This document shows, piece by piece, positions 42,586 through 50,778 of a DNA stretch of 53,401 nt. Under the pieces are notes generated by a model. It worked only from the letters and a program-made list of their open reading frames with translations. It had not been told where the DNA came from and made no database searches. Each line of letters starts with the position of its first letter. Within the stretch, counting starts at the first letter, position 1. The stretch lies in the NCBI RefSeq assembly GCF_019511445.1, contig NZ_JAEUAN010000032.1:1-53401 (forward strand). The letters are read 5' to 3'. The stretch comes from Aliirhizobium wenxiniae. GTDB taxonomy: Bacteria; Pseudomonadota; Alphaproteobacteria; Rhizobiales; Rhizobiaceae. Position numbers and translations under genes: made by a program.

Positions 42586-42637
42586 CGAAATTTGCACAAC
42601 AGTTGCGTAAACTATCGCGTTGAATTGCGCAATTTCG
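42586..42637. promoter_or_regulatory. Candidate LysR operator between the regulator gene and mmsA
   Basis: CGAAATT (42586-42592) and AATTTCG (42631-42637) form an outer dyad; inside, TTGCG (42603-42607) and CGCAA (42628-42632) form a second one. Long interrupted dyads of this kind suit tetrameric LTTR binding in a divergent promoter. Confidence 0.35.
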
Positions 42638-42675
42638 AGTGACATTCTGCCTGCCATAGAAACTAGGAGGAACCC

Positions 42676-44172
42676 ATGCAGGAAATCGGTCATTTCATCG
42701 GCGGCAAGCATGTCGCCGGAACCAGCGGTCGCACCGCCGACGTCTTCAATCCGGCAACCGGCGAAGTGCAGGCCAAGGTCGCGCTCGCAAGCGCGTCCGA
42801 AATCCGTGCAGCGGTGGAAAATGCCAAGGCCGCGCAGCCGGCATGGGCGGCCACCAATCCCCAGCGTCGCGCCCGCGTCTTCATGAAGTTCGTCGATCTG
42901 CTCAATCAGAACATGGATGAGCTTGCCGTCATGCTGTCGAAGGAACACGGCAAGACGGTCGAGGATAGTAAGGGTGATATCGTCCGCGGCCTGGAAGTCT
43001 GCGAATTCGTCATCGGCATTCCGCATCTCTCCAAGGGCGAGTTCACCGAAGGGGCCGGTCCTGCGATCGACATGTATTCGATCCGCCAGCCGGTCGGCAT
43101 CGGCGCCGGCATCACGCCGTTCAATTTCCCCGGCATGATCCCGATGTGGATGTTCGCGCCGGCCATCGCCTGCGGCAACGCCTTCATCCTCAAGCCGTCC
43201 GAGCGTGATCCGTCCGTTCCGCTTCGCCTCGCCGAACTGATGATCGAGGCCGGTCTTCCGGCAGGCATCCTAAATGTCATCAATGGCGACAAGGCCGCCG
43301 TCGACGCGATTCTCACGGATCCCGATATCGGCGCCGTCTCCTTCGTCGGCTCCACCCCGATTGCCCGTTATGTCTACGGAACGGCAGCGATGAACGGCAA
43401 GCGTGCCCAGTGCTTCGGCGGCGCCAAGAACCACATGATCATCATGCCGGATGCCGATCTCGATCAGGCCGTCAACGCGCTGATGGGTGCAGGTTACGGT
43501 TCGGCCGGCGAGCGCTGCATGGCCGTCTCTGTCGCTGTCCCGGTTGGCGCTGAAACTGCCGACAGGCTGGTCGAAAAGCTGATCCCGAAGATCGAGAGCC
43601 TGCGCATCGGCCCCTATACGGATGACAAGGCCGACATGGGACCGGTCGTCACCAAGGCGGCGCAGGAGCGTATCAATGGCCTGATCGACAAGGGTGTCGA
43701 AGAGGGCGCAAAACTTCTCGTCGATGGCCGCGGTTTCAAGCTGCAGGGCTATGAAGACGGCTATTTCGTCGGCGGCTCGCTGTTCGATAACGTCACGCCG
43801 GACATGGAAATCTACAAGCAGGAAATCTTCGGCCCTGTTCTTTCCGTCGTCCGCGCGACGAATTACGAGGAAGCGCTGTCGCTGCCGATGAAGCACGAAT
43901 ATGGCAATGGCGTCGCGATCTACACCCGTGATGGCGATGCCGCCCGCGATTTCGCGTCCCGCATCAATATTGGCATGATCGGCATCAACGTGCCGATCCC
44001 GGTTCCGCTCGCCTATCACTCCTTCGGCGGCTGGAAGGCCTCGTCCTTCGGCGATCTGAACCAGCATGGCACGGATTCGATCAAGTTCTGGACCAAGACC
44101 AAGACGATCACCGCCCGTTGGCCTTCCGGCATCAAGGACGGCGCAGAGTTCGTCATGCCGGTTATGAAGTAG
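42676..44172 (+). CDS. mmsA: Methylmalonate-semialdehyde dehydrogenase (CoA-acylating)
   Basis: NAD+-dependent aldehyde dehydrogenase that turns methylmalonate or malonate semialdehyde with CoA into propionyl-CoA or acetyl-CoA, in valine, inositol or beta-alanine breakdown. The 498-residue protein shows the NAD site with VGSTPIARYVYGTAA, the MmsA-type FGGAKNHMIIMPDAD and the catalytic Cys281 in SAGERCMA. GGAGGAA precedes the ATG. Called mmsA by motif; the iolA function is an alternative, though no iol genes are near. It is divergent from a LysR gene. With polyamine and beta-alanine routes it would give acetyl-CoA. Confidence 0.93.
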   Translation: MQEIGHFIGGKHVAGTSGRTADVFNPATGEVQAKVALASASEIRAAVENAKAAQPAWAATNPQRRARVFMKFVDLLNQNMDELAVMLSKEHGKTVEDSKGDIVRGLEVCEFVIGIPHLSKGEFTEGAGPAIDMYSIRQPVGIGAGITPFNFPGMIPMWMFAPAIACGNAFILKPSERDPSVPLRLAELMIEAGLPAGILNVINGDKAAVDAILTDPDIGAVSFVGSTPIARYVYGTAAMNGKRAQCFGGAKNHMIIMPDADLDQAVNALMGAGYGSAGERCMAVSVAVPVGAETADRLVEKLIPKIESLRIGPYTDDKADMGPVVTKAAQERINGLIDKGVEEGAKLLVDGRGFKLQGYEDGYFVGGSLFDNVTPDMEIYKQEIFGPVLSVVRATNYEEALSLPMKHEYGNGVAIYTRDGDAARDFASRINIGMIGINVPIPVPLAYHSFGGWKASSFGDLNQHGTDSIKFWTKTKTITARWPSGIKDGAEFVMPVMK

Positions 44173-44185
44173 CGGAAATACAGTT

Positions 44186-44213
44186 GATGGCGGGTGCTGC
44201 CGTACCCGCCATC
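44186..44213 (+). terminator. Hairpin after mmsA
   Basis: GATGGCGGGT (44186-44195), loop GCTGCCGT, ACCCGCCATC (44204-44213): perfect 10-bp stem directly after the stop codon, without a T-run. Confidence 0.6.
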
Positions 44214-44302
44214 GAATCCTCTCATGTAAACTATCCCTCACGAAAGATTGACGTGACCGTCAGTTGCCCTAAATTGGAGCGGGTAGGAGTGGGAGTTATG
44301 TC

Positions 44303-44431
44303 ATGGTTTACGAGTGGGACGAAAAGCGTGCCCGTCGCACGCATCTGGCGCGTATTGGCCTCAGCATCCTTGCAGCCGCAATAACTTTGGGCGTATCCGC
44401 CGCGATTGCCATCGCCATGTCGATCGGCTGA
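44303..44431 (+). CDS. Small single-pass membrane protein, 42 aa
   Basis: ATG at 44303, seven bases after GGGAG, to TGA. The peptide has a charged N-terminal part (MVYEWDEKRARRTHLAR) and one hydrophobic helix of about 22 residues (ILAAAITLGVSAAIAIAMS). An overlapping ATG at 44298 in another frame gives a less protein-like product. It resembles the 44-aa peptide at 14045 in plan. Such tiny membrane peptides are common in rhizobia and mostly without known role. Confidence 0.6.
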   Translation: MVYEWDEKRARRTHLARIGLSILAAAITLGVSAAIAIAMSIG

Positions 44432-44790
44432 GAAATAACCGGAATTAGCATTCTTTCTGCGGTCCGAGGCCGGTTCTTCGGCTCGAACCAGCCAGCCTCG
44501 ACCTCTTCCCGAGGCAAGTATGGCGGCTGAGCGAGCCTATTGTCACAGCTTTAGCGAATATGACTTTTATCAAGGAGCTGCTGCCGGTGACGGTGTAAGC
44601 AGGATCGATCGTTGCAGGGCAAACTGCACTCATCGGTTGCTTTATGTTGATTTTTGCATTCAGGATTTGCTTTTTTGTGCATTCGGTGAATTAGTGCACT
44701 TGAAAACAAGCTTCCGATTTCCCTATTTTGGAATTGTTCAAAACTAGGGAAGCGTCTATATAGAGCTCTCTCGAGTCTTCGGAGACCATC
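44432..44790. other. 359-base region upstream of rirA
   Basis: AT-richer than its surroundings from about 44640 on. It holds one exact IRO-box-like sequence (44648-44662) and, near 44756-44762, a TATATAG stretch that could be the rirA -10 region. No gene is seen; a 75-codon plus-strand frame at 44520-44747 has poor codon bias and no ribosome site. Confidence 0.5.
44648..44662. promoter_or_regulatory. IRO-box-like site upstream of rirA
   Basis: TGATTTTTGCATTCA fits the rhizobial iron-responsive operator consensus TGA-N9-TCA exactly. It is 129 bases before the rirA start. RirA itself is the known reader of such sites, so self-control is possible; only six bases are fixed, so chance is not excluded. 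Confidence 0.45.
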
Positions 44791-45264
44791 ATGCGCCTGA
44801 CAAAACAGACCAATTATGCCGTAAGAATGCTGATGTATTGCGCAGCCAATGACGGGCATCTCAGCCGCATTCCGGAGATTGCCAAGGCCTATGGTGTGTC
44901 CGAGCTCTTCCTGTTCAAGATCCTTCAGCCGCTCAACAAGGCCGGGCTTGTCGAGACCGTGCGTGGCCGCAATGGCGGCGTCAAGCTCGGTCGCGCTGCC
45001 GACAAGATTACCCTGTTCGATGTCGTGCGCGTCACGGAAGACAGTTTCGCCATGGCGGAATGCTTCGAGGATGACGGTGCGATCGAATGTCCGCTGGTCG
45101 ATAGCTGCGGCCTCAACTCCGCGCTTCGCAAGGCGCTGAACGCCTTCTTCGACGTTCTGGCCGAATACACGATCGATGATTTGGTCAAGGCGCGTCCGCA
45201 GATCAACTTCCTCCTCGGCCTCGATGCGGTCGATATGAAGAAGGTTGTGGCTCCCGCCGCCTGA
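44791..45264 (+). CDS. rirA: Rrf2-family iron-responsive regulator RirA
   Basis: Global iron repressor of rhizobia, 157 residues. The start MRLTKQTNYAVRMLMYCA and the HTH with SRIPEIAKAYGVSELFLFK (about residues 24-46) match RirA very closely. The iron-sulfur ligands are Cys91, Cys100 and Cys106. In characterised RirA the ligands are Cys91, 99 and 105, so this protein has one extra residue in the loop between the first and second cysteine (CFEDDGAIEC). In iron-rich cells the [4Fe-4S] form represses iron uptake genes. A terminator follows. Confidence 0.95.
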   Translation: MRLTKQTNYAVRMLMYCAANDGHLSRIPEIAKAYGVSELFLFKILQPLNKAGLVETVRGRNGGVKLGRAADKITLFDVVRVTEDSFAMAECFEDDGAIECPLVDSCGLNSALRKALNAFFDVLAEYTIDDLVKARPQINFLLGLDAVDMKKVVAPAA

Positions 45265-45289
45265 TAAGTAGCGCTCTGTATTTGATGGA

Positions 45290-45313
45290 AACGCCGGTCA
45301 CTCCGGCGTTTTT
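45290..45313 (+). terminator. Intrinsic terminator of rirA
   Basis: AACGCCGG (45290-45297), loop TCACT, CCGGCGTT (45303-45310), followed by TTT and G then TTT. Confidence 0.85.
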
Positions 45314-45437
45314 GTTTATCTGGGCTGACTTCGGTTGACCTTCCTGCTCCTGCGGCTAGAACGGATCCTGCCTTGCCATGCCGGCAGCCTGCCGCCTTGG
45401 CAGCCTGTTGCACAGACAGGTGTCAGGACCGGTTTTT

Positions 45438-46469
45438 ATGAATTTTCCAGAATTACGTCAGTTTTTGCTAACGTCCATTATTGGAACAGCCGGTGCGCTT
45501 GTTGCCATCGCCATCGGGTTTCCGGCGCCTTATCTGATCGGCCCGGCGGTCGCCGTCACTTTCGCGGGGCTTGCCGGACTTCACCTCGGCGTGCCGCATC
45601 TCATTCGCAATGCCTGTTTCATCGTCATCGGCATATCGATGGGCTCCACCGTCACGCCGGAGATCTTTGTCGCCGCACGCACCTGGCCGCTCAGCTTCAT
45701 CATGGTCTTTGTGGCGGTCTTCATTCTGCTGTTCTCCGCCGCCTGGGTGCTGCAAAAGCTGTTCCGCTACGATCGCACGACAGCACTTCTCGCAGCCTCG
45801 CCGGGCCACCTCAGTTACGTTCTCAGCCTCGCCGCCGAAATGCGCTGCGATCTTCGCGCGGTCAGCATTTCCCAAAGCGTGCGCGTGCTGGCGCTGACGA
45901 TCAGCGTGCCGTTGATCGTCGAAATCTTCGATCTCGCTGAAAATGACGTGATCGTCCTGCCCCAATCGATGAGCATGCCGGTCTTTGTGGTCATGGTTAT
46001 TGCCTCGGCCGGGTTCGGCCTGCTTTTCCGGCGCTGGAAGTTTCCGGCAGCCCTTCTGGTTGGCGGTGTCTTCGTCTCCATCTCCACCCATGTAACCGGT
46101 TTCGTCTCAGGCGCCGTTCCCAACTGGCTGCTGATCCCGATCTATGTTCTGCTCGGCTCGCTGATCGGTTCGCGTTTTTCCGGCCTGTCCTTTGCCGATC
46201 TGCGCGTCGCGATCGTTTCCGGCCTGGTCGTCACTGTCGTCGTCATGGCGCTTGCCGGGGGCATCGCTGTGACGGTTTCCTATTTTGCCGATGTGCCGCT
46301 CGATGCGGCGCTGATCGCCTTTTCTCCCGGCGGGCTGGAAACCATGGCGGCCATGGCCGTCATGCTCCATGCCGATCCCACCTATGTCGGCGCTCACCAT
46401 GTTTTGAGGTTGATGTTCCTGTCTGTGTTGATGCCGCTCGTCATCGGCCGGGATGCGAGGTTGAAATAG
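45438..46469 (+). CDS. AbrB-family membrane protein (putative transporter)
   Basis: A 343-residue integral membrane protein with about ten hydrophobic segments in two homologous halves (first about 10-150, second about 185-340). Family stretches APYLIGPAVAV and FSPGGLETMAAMAVMLHADPTYVGAHHVLR near the C-terminus are typical of the AbrB/AitB group (once annotated as ammonia monooxygenase), thought to move or regulate small substrates. The frame is open from 45378, but the ATG at 45438 begins the first helix in the usual place. gntK follows after 46 bases. Confidence 0.8.
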   Translation: MNFPELRQFLLTSIIGTAGALVAIAIGFPAPYLIGPAVAVTFAGLAGLHLGVPHLIRNACFIVIGISMGSTVTPEIFVAARTWPLSFIMVFVAVFILLFSAAWVLQKLFRYDRTTALLAASPGHLSYVLSLAAEMRCDLRAVSISQSVRVLALTISVPLIVEIFDLAENDVIVLPQSMSMPVFVVMVIASAGFGLLFRRWKFPAALLVGGVFVSISTHVTGFVSGAVPNWLLIPIYVLLGSLIGSRFSGLSFADLRVAIVSGLVVTVVVMALAGGIAVTVSYFADVPLDAALIAFSPGGLETMAAMAVMLHADPTYVGAHHVLRLMFLSVLMPLVIGRDARLK

Positions 46470-46515
46470 AATTCGTCACGCGATATGCGCAGATGACATG
46501 CAGGGAGAAGAACAA

Positions 46516-47037
46516 ATGACCAAGGCAATCATCGTCATGGGCGTCAGCGGCGCCGGGAAAACCTCGATCGCTGATATGATGGCCAAGCGACTTGGCTGCA
46601 AGTTTGTCGAAGGCGACCAGCTGCATCCGGCATCGAACGTCAAGAAGATGGCAGATGGAACGCCTTTGACCGACGAGGATCGCTGGCCCTGGCTGGAAAT
46701 CATCGGCAACGAACTCAAGGCCTCACGTTCCGCCGGCGAAGATATTATCGTGACGTGCTCCGCCTTGAAGAAGATCTACCGCGAAAAGCTACGTTCTGCT
46801 GGCGGCGAGCCGCTTTACATCGTCTTCCTCAAGGGATCCCCGGAACTGCTGGCCTCCCGCATGGGCGCACGTAAGGGCCATTTCATGCCGGCCTCGCTGC
46901 TGCAGAGCCAGCTTGCAACGCTGGAAAGCCCTGAAGGCGAGACGAATGTGGTGACGGTCGATATCGACGCAACGGTGCCCGAGATCGTTGAGGATGCAAT
47001 CGCCCGGCTGGAGAAACTTTGGCGGGAAAATATTTGA
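46516..47037 (+). CDS. gntK: Gluconokinase
   Basis: Phosphorylates D-gluconate with ATP to 6-phosphogluconate, the substrate of Edd. The 173-residue protein is of the small thermoresistant GntK type: P-loop GVSGAGKTS (residues 9-17), EGDQLHPASNVKKMADGTPLTD stretch in residues 33-54 (binding and catalytic), SALKKIYREKLR and KGHFMP motifs. GGGAGAAG precedes the ATG at 46516. Links by function to zwf-pgl-edd at 5.6-9.8 kb. No gluconate permease is next to it. Confidence 0.93.
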   Translation: MTKAIIVMGVSGAGKTSIADMMAKRLGCKFVEGDQLHPASNVKKMADGTPLTDEDRWPWLEIIGNELKASRSAGEDIIVTCSALKKIYREKLRSAGGEPLYIVFLKGSPELLASRMGARKGHFMPASLLQSQLATLESPEGETNVVTVDIDATVPEIVEDAIARLEKLWRENI

Positions 47038-47102
47038 GAAATAGATCGCGCCGATCGGAAATTCTTGGTGAATTAAACTTTTATTCACATTTTTTGCTCG
47101 GT

Positions 47103-47127
47103 CAGGTGATCTGAACCTGCCTTTTTT
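47103..47127 (+). terminator. Probable terminator of gntK
   Basis: CAGGT (47103-47107) and ACCTG (47115-47119) form a short stem, then CC and TTTTTT (47122-47127). Confidence 0.6.
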
Positions 47128-47133
47128 ACGTAT

Positions 47134-47150
47134 AACGCTCAATTAGCGTT
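47134..47150. promoter_or_regulatory. Palindromic candidate operator upstream of the TetR gene
   Basis: AACGCT (47134-47139), spacer CAATT, AGCGTT (47145-47150): a 17-bp site of the size TetR dimers bind, 56 bases before the TetR start. A partial third arm (GAGCGTT, 47180-47186) lies downstream. Confidence 0.5.
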
Positions 47151-47205
47151 TCCGGTTTAGCTGGTGACGCATGGTCTAATGAGCGTTGTTGGGAAAAGGG
47201 ATCGC

Positions 47206-47859
47206 ATGCAGGAGTCGAGTCAGGGCGCGGGACGTGCCGCGCTTCGCCGGGTGCCGAAACAGGAAAGAAGTCGTGAGCGTATCGGCGAGATCCTGAAGGT
47301 TGCGAAGGAACTGATCGGTCAGAAGGGCATCGATGCCGTGACCATGAAGGAAATCGCGGCTCTTTCCGGTGGCCCGATCGCTTCGGTCTACCAGTATTTC
47401 CCCAACAAGTCGGCCATCATCGCCATGCTCTACGAGCTTTATGTGGAAGAGGTGCGCGAACTGATCGCCGGCCACGTTTCACGCATCGAGACAGCCGATG
47501 ATGCTCTCAAGGCGACCGACGATCTGTTCGACATCTATTACGAGCGCATGCGTCAGGAACCGTCCACTCAGGATCTCCTGAATGCGATCCAGGCCGACAA
47601 GGCGCTGGCCGACCTCGATATCGCCGAAACGCGGGCTCAGGCGGAAGTTTTCTATCAACTCACCCAGCATTTCGTCGCCGAACCACTGCGTGAAAACTAT
47701 GCGCAGACCTTGTTCGTCATGTTCCACATGGCGGGTGCAACGCTACGCCTCGCACTGATGGTTCCGGCGGAAGCTGCGCAGATCTCGGCACAGTTCAAGT
47801 CGATCGTGCGCACCCACGCGACCTACTTCCTCAAGGGGCATTTCCCCGCCACCGCATAG
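47206..47859 (+). CDS. TetR-family transcriptional regulator
   Basis: A 217-residue regulator. N-terminal HTH at about residues 25-70 (AKELIGQKGIDAVTMKEIAALSGGPIASVYQYF), followed by an all-helical effector domain. In-frame starts exist at 47164 and 47179, but AAGGGA at the right distance favours the ATG at 47206. It is convergent with the puuB-like gene at 47874 and has a palindrome in its own promoter region, so it is likely self-repressing. Whether it controls the amine genes is unknown. Confidence 0.82.
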   Translation: MQESSQGAGRAALRRVPKQERSRERIGEILKVAKELIGQKGIDAVTMKEIAALSGGPIASVYQYFPNKSAIIAMLYELYVEEVRELIAGHVSRIETADDALKATDDLFDIYYERMRQEPSTQDLLNAIQADKALADLDIAETRAQAEVFYQLTQHFVAEPLRENYAQTLFVMFHMAGATLRLALMVPAEAAQISAQFKSIVRTHATYFLKGHFPATA

Positions 47860-47873
47860 GTGTTTGGGCGTTA

Positions 47874-49178
47874 TCAGACGCCCAATTTATCCCTGATCCC
47901 GTAATACCATGCACCGAGTGCCGTCAGCGGCACCCGGAACATGCGCCCGCCGGGGAAGGGCAGGTTGGGCAGTGATGCCCAGACATCGAACCGCTCGGCA
48001 TGACCGGCCACGGCCTCGCCGAGGATTTTTCCTAAGAGATGCGTCGTCGTCACCCCATGGCCGCTGTCGCCATGAGAAAAATAGACCTTGTCCGACAGCT
48101 TCCCCATATGCGGAATGCGGGTCAGCGTCAGCGCGAAATTGCCGCTCCAGGCATAATCGATCTTGGTGTCCTTAAGCTGCGGAAACGTTTTGAGCATGTT
48201 GGGACGGATCACGCCGGTCAGGTTTTTCGGATCATTGCCGCCATAGCCGATACCGCCGCCATAAAGCAGCCGGTTGTCTGCAGTGCGGCGATAGTAGTCG
48301 AGAATGTAATTGGCATCCTCGACGCAGTAATTCGCCGGCAGCAGCTCCTCGATCATTGAGGCCTCGAGCGGTTCCGTTACCATCACTTGGCTCGATACCG
48401 GCATCATCCGGCCATGCACCTGCGGGAAAAGCGGCGCCAGATAGGCATTGCCGCAGATCAGCACATAAGACGCCGTCACCGAACCCGCTCCCGTGCTGAC
48501 GACCGGTCGTGCCTTGTCTGTATCGACCGCAATCACCCGCGAGCCTTCGAAAATCTTCGCGCCAAAATTTTCCGCCGCGCGCGTCTCGCCAAGCACGAGG
48601 TTGAGCGGATGGATATGCCCACCGAGCTTGTCGATCATCCCGCCGGCATAGCGGTCGGTCTTCACATATTGTCCGACATCCGCCTTCGACACCATCTCAA
48701 GACCATGATGCCCATGCCGTTCCCAGTCGGCCTTGTGATGCTCCATCTCGCGGATCTGCTTGTCGGTAAAAGCGGCAAAGAAACCGCCATGTTCGAGGTC
48801 GCAGTCGATCGCATATTTGGCCACCCGCTCGCGGATGATGTTGCCGCCTTCGAGCGACATTTTTCCAAGTTCGATCGCCTTGTCCTTGCCGTAGCGCCCG
48901 GCGATCGTCTCCAGGTCACGGCTGTAGCCGTTGACGATCTGCCCGCCATTACGCCCGGATGCGCCGAAACCGATCCTTGTCGCCTCCAGCACCACGACCG
49001 AAAACCCGCGTTCGACAAGCTCCAGCGCCGCAGATATGCCGGTAAACCCGGCACCGATGATGCAGACATCGGTCTCGATATCGCCGGCAAGGGCAGGGCG
49101 CACACGCTTGTCATTGGCGCTTGCCGCATACCAGGAGCCGGTATGGCCGGGATTGGTGGCGCTGTCTCGAAACGTCAT
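47874..49178 (-). CDS. puuB: FAD-dependent amine oxidoreductase, PuuB-like (copy 2)
   Basis: A 434-residue DAO-family flavoprotein close to gamma-glutamylputrescine oxidase. FAD site VCIIGAGFTGISAALEL (about residues 34-50), FGASGRNGGQIVNGY stretch and C-terminal YFSHGDSGHGVTTTHLLG. It starts one base after the stop of the PuuA-like gene, so the two are surely one operon. Copy 1 at 9833 is related but distinct. Compared with copy 1, this pair looks nearer to the classical Puu enzymes. It would oxidise gamma-glutamylputrescine to the aldehyde with release of ammonia and H2O2. Confidence 0.86.
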   Translation of the reverse strand: MTFRDSATNPGHTGSWYAASANDKRVRPALAGDIETDVCIIGAGFTGISAALELVERGFSVVVLEATRIGFGASGRNGGQIVNGYSRDLETIAGRYGKDKAIELGKMSLEGGNIIRERVAKYAIDCDLEHGGFFAAFTDKQIREMEHHKADWERHGHHGLEMVSKADVGQYVKTDRYAGGMIDKLGGHIHPLNLVLGETRAAENFGAKIFEGSRVIAVDTDKARPVVSTGAGSVTASYVLICGNAYLAPLFPQVHGRMMPVSSQVMVTEPLEASMIEELLPANYCVEDANYILDYYRRTADNRLLYGGGIGYGGNDPKNLTGVIRPNMLKTFPQLKDTKIDYAWSGNFALTLTRIPHMGKLSDKVYFSHGDSGHGVTTTHLLGKILGEAVAGHAERFDVWASLPNLPFPGGRMFRVPLTALGAWYYGIRDKLGV

Positions 49179-49179
49179 C

Positions 49180-50538
49180 TCATACCGTCCTTATATAGGC
49201 GTCATATTCCACGTCGGTGACGCGTAGCGAAAACTCGGCCAGTTCCTGTGCCTTGCAGGCACTATAAAGCGACCGGTATTTCGGGCCGAGTGTGGCATAG
49301 GCGAAAGTGGATCGGGCAAACTGCCGCAGCGCATAGTCCCAGTTGGTCGGCAGCGGATCATGGTTGATCGCGTGCTCGTCGCCGGTAATCGCACCGCCCG
49401 GGTTGCGCTTCTCCTTGATGCCGGAGAGGGCGGCATTGAGGATCATCGCGAGCGCCAGATAGGGGTTCACGTCGGCACCGGCTACCCGGTGTTCGATCCG
49501 CGTTGCCGGCTTCGAAGCGGTGATCACCCGCACCGCCGCCGAGCGATTGTCGAACCCCCAGGACGCATAGGTCGGCGCATGTTCGGATGGCCGAAGCCGC
49601 CGGTAGGAATTGGCATGCGGCGCAAACACCGCCATGCTCTCCCCCATATTCTCCAAAAGTCCGCCGACCGAATGGAACAGCATTTCCGAAGGCCCGTCCT
49701 CACCGGCATAGACATTGCGCCCGGCCTCGTCGATCAGCGAGAAATGCACATGCATGCCGCTGCCAGCCTGCATGCCATAGGGTTTCGCCATGAATGTCGC
49801 GTCGAGGTCATTGGCGCGCGCCACGCCCTTGACGATCCGCTTCAAAAGCACCGCATAATCGGCCGCCCTCAGCGCATCCGGCACATGGTTGAGATTGATC
49901 TCATATTGGCCGGGACCGTTTTCGCGCACCACCATGTCGGCCGGTATCCCTTGCGCCCTTGCGGCACTGGCGATGCCGTGAAAGACCTCTTCGAAATCCT
50001 GAAGTTCGGAGATCGAAAGCACCTGCGTCTGGCCCGTATGCCAGCGCCCCTCGCGCGAATTCGGCGGCCGCACAGGATCGAGTGCCGAGCGCAACGGGTC
50101 GATCAGGTAGAATTCCAGCTCCGTCGCCACGACGGGTGTCAGCCCGATCTTCGAAAACCCTTTCAGCACATTGGCCAGCACCTGCCGTGGATCGCCGTAG
50201 AAGCCGGACCCGTCCGGATCGCGCATGCCGAGCAGCACCTGCGCCGTCGGCCGGGTGAGCCAGTTGATCCGCGACAGCGTGCCGGGGATCGGAAAACACA
50301 AGCCGTCCGGATCACCGGTTCCCTGCGCCAGCCCGGCGGCATTCACATCGCGGCCCCAGACATCGAGCGCATAGACCGAGCGCGGCATCGCCATGCCCTT
50401 TTCCAGCACATCGAGCGCCCGTTCGCGCGGTATCCACTTTCCGCGCGGAACACCATTCGCGTCGATCACGAAGGCTTCGAGAACCTCGATATCGGGATTG
50501 GCATCGAAAAAGCTTTTGGCATTGGCAACATCATTCAT
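49180..50538 (-). CDS. puuA: Glutamine-synthetase-family ligase, PuuA-like (copy 2)
   Basis: A 452-residue GS-superfamily ligase, probably gamma-glutamylputrescine synthetase. Visible stretches are NGVPRGKWIPRERA near the N-terminus, ATELEFYLIDP, NGPGQYEINLNHVPD and GSGMHVHFSLIDEAG in the catalytic part, and NPYLALAMILNAALSG near the end. The start ATG at 50538 follows a GAAACACCAG leader; another in-frame ATG-like start six codons upstream is less likely. Its stop is one base before the puuB-like start. It lacks the N-terminal Ala/Lys tail of copy 1. Confidence 0.86.
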   Translation of the reverse strand: MNDVANAKSFFDANPDIEVLEAFVIDANGVPRGKWIPRERALDVLEKGMAMPRSVYALDVWGRDVNAAGLAQGTGDPDGLCFPIPGTLSRINWLTRPTAQVLLGMRDPDGSGFYGDPRQVLANVLKGFSKIGLTPVVATELEFYLIDPLRSALDPVRPPNSREGRWHTGQTQVLSISELQDFEEVFHGIASAARAQGIPADMVVRENGPGQYEINLNHVPDALRAADYAVLLKRIVKGVARANDLDATFMAKPYGMQAGSGMHVHFSLIDEAGRNVYAGEDGPSEMLFHSVGGLLENMGESMAVFAPHANSYRRLRPSEHAPTYASWGFDNRSAAVRVITASKPATRIEHRVAGADVNPYLALAMILNAALSGIKEKRNPGGAITGDEHAINHDPLPTNWDYALRQFARSTFAYATLGPKYRSLYSACKAQELAEFSLRVTDVEYDAYIRTV

Positions 50539-50604
50539 GAAACACCAGAAAATCAACTCGAACCCAAGGCGGAAAACGCCCGCTCACGCCTGCAATGAGG
50601 CGCG

Positions 50605-50682
50605 CTAACGGTCGAGAAATCTGGCGTCGTAGATGAGATAACGTGCCATTGCCATGTCGTCCCGGCAGATCAGGGCGATCAT
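50605..50682 (-). CDS. Possible 25-codon peptide or gene remnant
   Basis: ATG at 50682 to TAG at 50605-50607. The product, MIALICRDDMAMARYLIYD then ARFLDR, is protein-like and could be a peptide or the fossil of a larger gene, since the frame is open only to a TAA 30 bases before the ATG. No ribosome site at a good distance. Function unknown. Confidence 0.2.
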   Translation of the reverse strand: MIALICRDDMAMARYLIYDARFLDR

Positions 50683-50778
50683 CCGGGCATCGTTCCCTTT
50701 GATTGTTCCTTAAAGCCTAACCCGGCTTTTTGCCAAAAACCAGCCCGGCCGAGGCGATCGTCATTCAGGCGAAAAACA

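Noticed and set aside
44520..44747. 75-codon frame upstream of rirA
   Set aside because: It crosses the AT-rich rirA promoter and the IRO-box and has no ribosome site.
44727..44755. GGAAT followed by CGTC upstream of rirA as another ECF-type promoter
   Set aside because: The spacing is 18, not 16, and AATAA is missing, so it does not fit the cluster at 34-36 kb.
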